In this document: piece by piece, positions 57,501 through 64,000 of the stretch
Layout: each line of letters opens with the position of its first letter
How positions within the stretch are numbered: the first letter of the stretch is position 1
Assembly: GCA_942159475.1 (NCBI GenBank)
Contig: OW804096.1
Coordinates: 87,275,784-87,339,783 of the forward strand
Source of the DNA: Sthenelais limicola
Taxonomy: Eukaryota; Annelida; Polychaeta; Phyllodocida; Sigalionidae
Direction: 5' to 3'
DNA length: 64,000 nt
Notes under the pieces: model-generated
The model's database searches: none
Seen by the model: the letters and a program-made list of their open reading frames with translations, nothing else
Told to the model about the DNA's origin: nothing
Position numbers and translations under genes: made by a program

Positions 57501-57906
57501 TTTCACTAATGATGTGCCTTCAAAAGCTAATTACCAAAGCTCATTGTGTCCATAGGTCATGTTTTGAACGTACCTGATCCAGTGTTACCATGTACAGACT
57601 CACGGGAACGGAGTTTCTGGACATTTCTTTATCTGCAATTAGGAAACAAAATGATTATTTGCCACGAAAACTCTCACCGGTGGGGGGAATTCAAATAGAA
57701 TATTACTTAACTACACCACCACTCCATGCAGCAGGAAATGGAATAAGAAAATAATCAATTCAAATATTACGCATAGATCTACGTATAACATATTGAAAGG
57801 GAATGGCAGTTTTCTTACCGGAAGAGGCAGATGCGAATGAGTATGTTGTGTGATACAGTGTCACAATGCATAATGGCAGCCATAATGATTTCTTTAATAT
57901 GTCCAT
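45507..57906 (-). CDS. Small type I single-pass membrane protein (5 exons found, one junction unresolved)
   Basis: Minus-strand exons: 57906-57819 (signal peptide MDILKKSLWLPLCIVTLYHTT, donor G|GTAAGA), 57632-57574 (CAG|GTACGT), 54123-53989 (GAAC|GTAAGG), 53565-53385 (CAG|GTGAGT) and 45669-45507 (stop TAA). Exon 4 carries the membrane helix, GVSVAMFVVCIILVILVLVL, followed by RAKY. Exon 5 is an acidic Glu/Pro/Thr-rich tail. Phases agree at 1-2, 3-4 and 4-5. Exon 2 ends in phase 0 while exon 3 needs phase 1, so a small exon between 54124 and 57573 is missing or one boundary is wrong. The extracellular part (HVTYVKEPVYNRPNMQLVY, SLRLPDDADLSPDR) vaguely resembles SEA-type modules. I do not recognise the family, and the function is unknown. 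Confidence 0.7.
47340..47745 (+). repeat. Interspersed repeat, short copy (plus)
   Basis: Matches the reverse complement of 51740-53030 in two blocks: about 47340-47650 (with GTATAACAAGCTAA, GGATGTGACATCCTATTTTC and TTGCCATGGTAACCAAGCC) and 47661-47745 (with TAAAACACCCAGGGAAAGTG). About 700 bases present in the other copy are missing between the blocks. Confidence 0.75.
48308..48593. repeat. Imperfect foldback element (MITE candidate)
   Basis: Arms of about 55-65 bases: GTGCGTGG...CAGGCAGCTCCCC...ACTGAGAACCAACGTGGGTTCCCATG on the left pairs with CATGGGAACCCACTTTTGTTCTCAGT...GTGCCTGCCGTGACCAACGCAC on the right. Inside there are two related AAAAGGGG...TTCTTAG motifs. No ORF. Confidence 0.7.
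50383..50793 (+). mobile_element. Third related LTR (411 bp) with a stub of primer-binding site
   Basis: Begins TGTAGTGTGTACC and ends GATTCACTGCA. AATAAA is at 50703-50708. It is followed directly by ATTGGTGTGGTGACAGG, which corresponds to the primer sites of elements 1 and 2, and then unrelated sequence. So this is a 5' LTR whose internal region was lost, not a plain solo LTR. Confidence 0.6.
51416..51714. repeat. Foldback with 40-bp arms enclosing a LINE tail fragment
   Basis: Left arm 51416-51456 and right arm 51675-51714 are reverse complements with few mismatches (GTGCAAGTAAAA...CTGCCATCTAGGCT). A further TGTAATAGAAGCTAGA word at 50826-50841 is inverted at 51713-51728. Confidence 0.65.
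51611..51672 (+). mobile_element. 5'-truncated copy of the RTE-like LINE 3' end
   Basis: The first 56 bases from GCGGGTGGTAAACC match 36456-36511 with no mismatch by eye. They cover the last codons of the LINE RT ORF and its GGGCGCCATGTGCATGCGCA tail. Only the extreme 3' end is present, as expected of extreme 5' truncation or of an element that borrows the LINE tail. Confidence 0.75.
51740..53030 (-). repeat. Interspersed repeat, long copy (minus)
   Basis: The reverse complement of the copy at 47340-47745, with about 700 additional internal bases (about 51840-52510). No long ORF is present. Probably a non-autonomous element or an untranslated part of a larger transposon. Confidence 0.7.
53324..53354. 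repeat. Perfect 12-bp hairpin near a splice donor
   Basis: CAAAGATAGTGG and CCACTATCTTTG flank a 7-base loop. It lies about 30 bases inside the intron after the membrane-helix exon (minus strand donor at 53384). Confidence 0.7.
54124..57573 (-). other. Intron region of the membrane-protein gene, possible missing exon
   Basis: No clear exon was found here, though the phase mismatch predicts one. 55870-55920 is a hairpin-bearing repeat (GGGGACCGACA with TGTCGGTCCCC). 57180-57290 has a diverged two-copy tandem of GTGACCCAATTACTTGTGG-like units. Confidence 0.45.
55870..55920. repeat. Hairpin repeat with GACCGACA arms
   Basis: Perfect 11-base arms GGGGACCGACA (55870-55880) and TGTCGGTCCCC (55910-55920). 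Related GACCGATTGTCGGTGACC is at about 55818-55835. A small ORF across it is not a gene. Confidence 0.65.
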
Positions 57907-59241
57907 TTTGCGATATTGGTTCTAATCCTACATCCACTATTATTTAACCTGAAATCTAACCAAATAATGAAATGAAATGAAATTAAGACTTATTTTCGAT
58001 ATGCTTGAAAACATCCACAATGGATAATGTGTTTTTGTATCTGTTTTAAATAGGTTATTAAAAGGTTAGGTTTTTAAAACATGTTCTAGCCATAACATGA
58101 GAGAAATATAAATCCACATAATTCCATCTTTGAGACACATGAATCAATCACTGAGCTAAAATTGATGTATTGATAAACGGCTAATGTAAAATATATAAAT
58201 ATGTTATATGTTATAATGTTCCTGATGATATCAGAAGGAGGCCAGAGTAGTACTTTGAATTGGCGCCTTATTGTATACTAAAAAAAGAATGGGCGTGGCC
58301 TCGGTCGCTATAAATTCTAAAGGTTGAATCAACCTACATCTCAAATACGTAAAATCATTATAACCAGTGATGGTCTCTTACTCTGAAAGATAATTCCAAA
58401 GTAGCAACACAACAGTTTGCTGATAGTGCTTGGGGATTAATCAATAGCTCAATATTCGCGGCACATATTTACAGAGACGCTGAAGTAACACTATCGAGAT
58501 TGCTCTATTCCTGCACATATATTTGACTGCCTCCAACGTCGCATCTTCTTTAATTATCATGATATTGATGACTAGATGCGAAACTTTGGGAATAAAATGT
58601 TCACCCCACTAAAGTGGGTCAGTTGAGTCGCGTGTAGTTTTTTTTAAAGATTTTATTTATAATGGGATAACATTTCCCATTGACATGGGATTTTCAAGTT
58701 TGACTGTCATACTGGCATCTTAGGTAGTTATACAGAATATTATGTATGTTCAAATCACATGTGTATACACTGTATGTACACAATAACATCAACACAATGA
58801 TATATTTGAAATATGATACCTAGCCATCCAAACTCATTTGTAACATCCATGTTATATTATAGTACAGTAAAATAACAATTCATTATTTTAAACGACCCAA
58901 TCGGCTCCTCCTTTTAATCGATTATAATAATAGTAATGTAGATCCAGTGAACTAATTGCATACACGTAATCTCTATAATCTGGGCGTGGAATCAAGGAAG
59001 GTCCACGCATTATGTCATACTAATTAATTTACATGATAAACAATCGTGATGGATATCTATAATCAAGTGCAATAAAAAGAGAAAGGTCTATTTGATATAT
59101 AACACATTTGCAGCTATTAGCGATCACCATTCTTAATGTATAAAAAGGATCAATATAGAGGGCAACGCCTGCATACAAGTTGTTTTGCTAATTCATCATA
59201 TGACTCATCCGTCATATATAGAAATGGAAGACTAATTCCAG
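57907..59241. other. Upstream flank of the membrane-protein gene
   Basis: Presumed promoter side of the minus-strand gene. AT-rich, with no clear TATA box or CpG island, and no coding feature recognised. Confidence 0.45.
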
Positions 59242-59413
59242 ACTTCCTAGTATTATTCTTGGTGCTTTTTTCGGAGCCTGTATTGTGGGAGAGTTCCCCG
59301 ACTGCGCCCTACTTGGGAAGGAACGAGCGCCATTTAACACAAAAGCTGGACCGCGTTTTCCTACTGTGTTTGATGGCTGGGATCCAATATTTGGTCCGCG
59401 GTACCTTTCCTGA
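59242..59413 (+). CDS. Possible terminal exon, unidentified
   Basis: After an acceptor-like AATTCCAG at 59241, 57 codons run to TGA at 59411-59413. The peptide begins hydrophobic (LPSIILGAFFGACIVGEF) and then is Pro/Gly/aromatic-rich (APFNTKAGPRFPTVFDGWDP). Two other frames are also open here, one on each strand, which weakens the call. No partner exon was found, and no family is recognised. Confidence 0.25.
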
Positions 59414-62400
59414 ACAACACCCACCGGATGAATGATCACGGAACAGGATCCCATGGAAATGTCAGAAAAATATAAACTATGGGGATGGATTTAAGGTGTA
59501 AATAATATACTTTTAAAAACCTGTCACAGACAGCGGCTAAACGTTTTCAGACAAACATGGTATAGTATAATGTCATGAAATTACTACACATAAATACCTG
59601 AGAATTTCCTTTCTATACGTAAATATCCTGAATGATGCATAAATTCCTAAGCAACATAGATTTTCACTGGCGTCTCTTCATTTCGCACGAGGAAGAGATT
59701 ACAGATGTACACTCAGAAGAATTGATTTTATTATGAAGATCCAATGCACTCTGTTGGTACTGTTGCTGAGTGTCTGATGTACCGGGAAATCTTGGATCTT
59801 TTAAGTGTGTCTGTCCTCGCGTACTATCCCTAGCTGATGACCATCTGCTACACTTACAACCTGCTACACCGCCGCCTTTAGGCCAAGGAGTCTCAGAAAT
59901 CCAATAGTGTGTACCTCGAAGAATTAGAATTGCTGAGTATATTCACCGTATAGATGGATCAGACGTTGTCGAATCCGGGAGAGGGACAGGTAAAAACTAT
60001 TGGATGGGGAGGCTTATACCAAGGATATCCTCAAACACTGTCACAACACGTACATCCCCAGTGATACCCGGTACTATAGGAGGAGATCCAGGTGCGTGCA
60101 TGCGCTATGGTCTGTGTTTACTATTGGTAGTAATTGTTAGAGGTGGGCGGAGAGGGTGCCAGTTCTAACCTTTGATGGAAAAGTCTTTTAAGTTTAGTGC
60201 ATCGAACAATGGAGGATACACATTAGTTCGTCAGTTGTGAAAATACATGGGGACGCAACCTTAGGACTTTAACATTATATTATGTCATGCTATATGTTTA
60301 CCATTCGTGTAGCAGACTGAAAGAATTCTATTCAACATGCAATATTACACTAAAACAATCTTGCCGCGAATAATTAATGATTATTATTTGTTCTTACCAC
60401 GTCTCGATTCGTCCCACAGAGAAGTGAACGGCCTCCACTCGATCTCCTCCCTCCTCCCTCCTCCCTCCTCCTCCTCCTCCTCCAGCCCCCCTCCCTCTCT
60501 CTCGTTCTCTCTTGGTTTCCAAGGCCTCTTTGTCGTTCTTAGATCATACCAACAGCACCTGGGCATAGTTTGGATAAGTGGGCTAACGCTTATATTCATC
60601 GTAAAGAAATGTCATGTTTTTTTCTAAAATAAGACCTCTGCGACCCACTCATCCAAAAGGCCCCATATGACTGGTACTTACATTTGTTTAAACCACGTCC
60701 CAGTTAAGTAATAACAGAACTGTTTATTGACATTACCGATGAAGTCATATTGTCAGCTGGAATTCCTTTTGAAAAAAGACACTGCCACTTGGCAAACGAA
60801 TGATCCCCGTATATTTAAGTATAACAAGCACAATGTTGTGAACTGAGCAGTGTATGGCATCTCCCATCTAAATCCCTCGCCACACGTACAATGAGTATAC
60901 GGTTACAATATGATGCATCCCTGGCCAAACAAGGTAATACATGTGTATGTGCGTACCTTCCAGTACAGCTTCCAACCATTCAATTTCGTTTCACACCTGC
61001 CCACATCGACCCGCGTAAAAAACACAGATGCTTCCTTAAGAATTGACTGTTTTAATTATCTGCACACTAATATCGGCCAAACAATTCCCAGGGGAATTCT
61101 TGGTTAACAATGGCTAATAAATGGGTTTGCGCCAAGTGTGAAAGGAAAGTAATGGCCATATAAGCATTAAAACACTCCATTTCTTACCAAAAGCCCAAAC
61201 ATCTGCTTTAATGGGTCGGTAGATATTTTTCTTACGATTTGGCACCATATTGGCTGTGACTTTCTCTAACAGATGTTAAGTATGGACTGTAGTGTAAAAC
61301 CTGATACACTCGACTTTGAAGTGATGTCCATACAGCCACATACTCTTCCCTACAGCTACATTCTCCTCACCCCAGTTCTCCCCACACTACAGAGCTAACC
61401 TGTCATTAATCTCACACCACCTGTAATGCCTCCAATATGATACTGTGTAAATCTATAAAAAAAGAAATTTCGCTTGAGAGATTGAACCCTATATAGGGTA
61501 TAATAATGAAATCTGTACCAGGTAAATCGAAGTAATGAAGTAATAATGGTAGAGTTTATGAGATAAATTGGGTAATTGGATAATTGGGAAACGCAATGAG
61601 ATAAATGGTGAACTACCAAAAGACAGCTACAACTGTTAACAGAGTAGTCTATGACTTAGTATTAGCTCAGTACCAGTCACTGTCACATATTGTCACTCTT
61701 TTGAGGAAATGTTCCTGATTTTCTTATCATTTACCCCTTCCTAGTAAAGCGAATAGATTTGTCAATGATAAAGGATTTCCATGGATAGTGTCTACGTGTA
61801 CAGTGTGCATACACTATCACCCATGTTGGACATTCAATTCTGAGACCATCATCCAGGTATAATCAGGTGCAAATATATATATCTATTTGGATATTCAGGT
61901 AGAAGCACGTTAAAAACAAGTATCAAGTAATCAGTTAGTTTATTAACTTTTGATCCATTCAACTTTAAAATTAGTGTGAACTTAATGTAACTACTTGGCG
62001 TTTCTAAGGGAAACGTTTCTCGGGTGCAGTTACTTGTGTCCGATGTCAAGTGATAGTTATTGGAATGTAGACATACTATGACTGAAAATGTTATATATTT
62101 ACCTAAAAATACCCATTAAATTTGAACTTAGATTACAGCTGAAACACTATAATTATAGGAAACTAATATTTTTATATTATAGTGCTAGACCTTATGAACA
62201 TACTTATCAGGAAAATAGAATAGAATTTTCATGGACAGCATATTTACCAGGAATAGTGATGAACTAAGACATTTTAAAAAGACAATCAATGAATTGAATG
62301 AAATATAAAGAGTTGTACCACCCTGTCCATACTCATCGGGAGAAATGATACTGTAAACGTATAAATTTGTAGTGCCGTTACTTTATCTCACTCTCTATAC

Positions 62401-63300
62401 TACTTACGATTGTTTTAATATGGATTATATAGCGCGCGCATGCTGCGCATCCATTTATCGCGCCTTGCGCAAGTCACTTTGTATAGTATAATTCTTAGAG
62501 TAGCCACAGGGTTGCAGTACGACCTAGTGTACTTCACTATATTCTCCTTTGCTTCTTTGTGTCTCTTGTTATTTACTTACAACACCTTTTATCCATATAA
62601 TATACGGCTAGAGTGATTTCTAGGAAAGGAGGTAGAAAAGAAATGGTAGAAAGAAGGTTTTCTTTGTCCGGAATGTTCTCGGAATTTGTTGTATTACAAA
62701 CCACTTTACTGATCTGTAGAGGTCTGTCCCCCCTCTCTGGATGTCGTCGTCTGTGGTTTGTGAAGGTATTTGGGGTGGAAATGTGATTTTGAAGCCTTTT
62801 TTAAATCGGGATATCCACACTCTATTTATAGCCTAGGAAAGCCCCTGTGAGATACTACGTCATTTCCCACAACCTATGTCCAGGGGGACCTGGGGGACCT
62901 GTAGAAATGGGTCTGGGTAGCTGCTGTTTCAGTCCTTCCTCCTGTTCTTCTCTCTCTCCCTCTTCCCTCCCACTGCCAGCTGTATATGTACCAAACTTTA
63001 TCTAATTTACTATTAATGAATATTTGGGTTGGGAACCCCTGGGAAACCCTAACATATGTTGTGGGCTGTGCACATTCAAGCTCATTTACTATGAAACATA
63101 GAAAACATGGTCTCATATGTTCAAATATAATCCTTTGTATGAGAGTCAAAATGGCTGATATTGTAACAATTCATTTTATTGAGTATGCAGAAATTATGGG
63201 AATATTAATAAGAATATCCACAAAGGTTAAACACTGGCCTGGTGGTGACAAGTCATGAGAAAGTGTCATATAAATCAGGTATTTTTTATTGTATTACTTT
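59414..63300. other. Intergenic, no gene supported
   Basis: Only short ORFs. There is a CTCC microsatellite at about 60440-60500. A signal-peptide-like MKIQCTLLVLLLSV at about 59733 ends at once in TGA, and a donor-like GACAG|GTAAAA follows at 59989-59990. I could not connect them to exons. Confidence 0.45.
60440..60500. repeat. CTCC/TCC microsatellite
   Basis: Tandem CTCCCTCC and TCC units. The Ser/Pro ORF over it is low complexity. Confidence 0.85.
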
Positions 63301-63890
63301 AAGAACATGCAAAGGAGTGGGAGAGTGAAGAAGAGGGTGTAGAAATAGGAAAGGGGGAGGGGGACGGAAAGAAGAGGGGGGAAGAGAGGAGCGGGAGGGG
63401 GAGGGAAAGAAGAGGAAGGAGAGGATGTAGGGGAAGGGAGAGAAAGCGGGGAGGGGGAGCATGAGGAAGAGGGGAGGGGAATCAGAGATGGGGTCGGGAG
63501 AGAAAAACAGGTATGTAAGTCAGAGAAGAGGGGGAGTGAAAAGAGGGAGAGGGGGAAATGTGGGGAGAGAGGGTGACCGTCCTACATGCAGAGGAGTGGG
63601 AGAGTGAATGAAAATTTAGGTAGGTGCCCTTATGTAACCATAAAGTATAACAGAAGATGGGGGAGAGGAGGGAGAGGATGTAGGGGAAGGGAGAGAGGGG
63701 AGGGAGAGAAAGTGGGGAGGGGGAGTATGAGGAAGAGGGGAGGGAGAGGGGAGGGAGAGGGGAGGGAGAGGGTAGGAATCGGAGATGGGGTTGGGAGAGA
63801 AAAAAAAGTATGAAAGTCAGAGAAGAGGGGGAGGGAAAAGGGGGAGGGGGATATGTGGGGAGAGAGGGTGACCGTCCGGAGGACGGGTAT
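63301..63890 (+). repeat. Tandem duplication of a roughly 290-bp purine-rich unit
   Basis: Both units hold, in order, AGGAGTGGGAGAGTGAA, GAGAGGATGTAGGGGAAGGG, GATGGGG(T)CGGGAGAGAAA, AAGTCAGAGAAGAGGGGGAG and GGGGAGAGAGGGTGACCGTCC (first ends about 63581, second about 63876). The second copy has an extra GGGAGAGGGGA tandem. Strong strand purine bias throughout. Confidence 0.8.
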
Positions 63891-64000
63891 TTTGCTAGTT
63901 ATACATGATACTATTGTACCTGTTTGAATCTGCCTCATGGAATAAATTAGAGTAATTACAATATAGCTGACAACTAGTTGTTCTTATTTCTCCTCCCCTG

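Noticed and set aside
59733..60100. Possible secreted protein start with a donor at 59989
   Set aside because: The signal-peptide-like frame stops after 14 codons, and the frames around the donor could not be joined into a consistent exon.

Overview
The window is animal nuclear DNA: AT-rich, with intron-containing genes, GT..AG splice sites, several retrotransposon classes and much interspersed repeat. Frequent TAGGCC-type words and the transposon mix suggest an invertebrate deuterostome, perhaps an echinoderm, but I cannot fix the species. No rRNA, tRNA, CRISPR or bacterial-type operon was seen.

Host genes. (1) The first coding exon of a minus-strand C2HC zinc-finger gene lies at 313-538; the rest runs off the left edge. 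(2) A plus-strand mitochondrial enoyl-CoA hydratase-like gene, ECHDC3, spans 3456-29848. I reconstruct ten exons (888 nt, 295 codons plus stop) with every splice phase consistent. Intron 1 is 15.9 kb and intron 2 is 7.9 kb because of transposon and repeat insertions. (3) A minus-strand gene at 45507-57906 encodes a small single-pass membrane protein: signal-peptide exon, extracellular exons, membrane exon and acidic tail exon, with one internal junction unresolved. Weaker candidate exons are at 1484-1564 (+), 914-1204 (-) and 59242-59413 (+).

Mobile DNA. ECHDC3 intron 1 holds a decayed APE-type LINE (about 4.85-5.83 and 16.13-18.24 kb) split by a young Ty3/Gypsy-like LTR retrotransposon (5835-16132; two 404-bp LTRs with one visible mismatch). 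The LTR element has gag, pol and a third ORF downstream of pol encoding a Cys/His zinc-binding and coiled-coil protein. A second, divergent, partly deleted member (38362-42974, minus) keeps this third ORF and a matching intron-like leader, while most of gag and pol are gone. A third related LTR remnant is at 50383-50793. An RTE-like LINE is at about 33.25-36.53 kb, and a 56-bp piece of its tail recurs at 51611. Smaller elements include a piggyBac-like TTAA-flanked element (30404-31234), foldback or MITE-like repeats (2815-2958, 48308-48593, 51416-51714) and an inverted pair of a medium-length repeat (47340-47745 and 51740-53030).

Most unusual system: the LTR family with a pol polyprotein ending in AT-hook motifs, no recognisable protease, gag and pol in one frame separated by two UAG codons, and a conserved, apparently spliced third gene. 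The protein comparison between the two elements and the matching splice signals make this more than a chance ORF.
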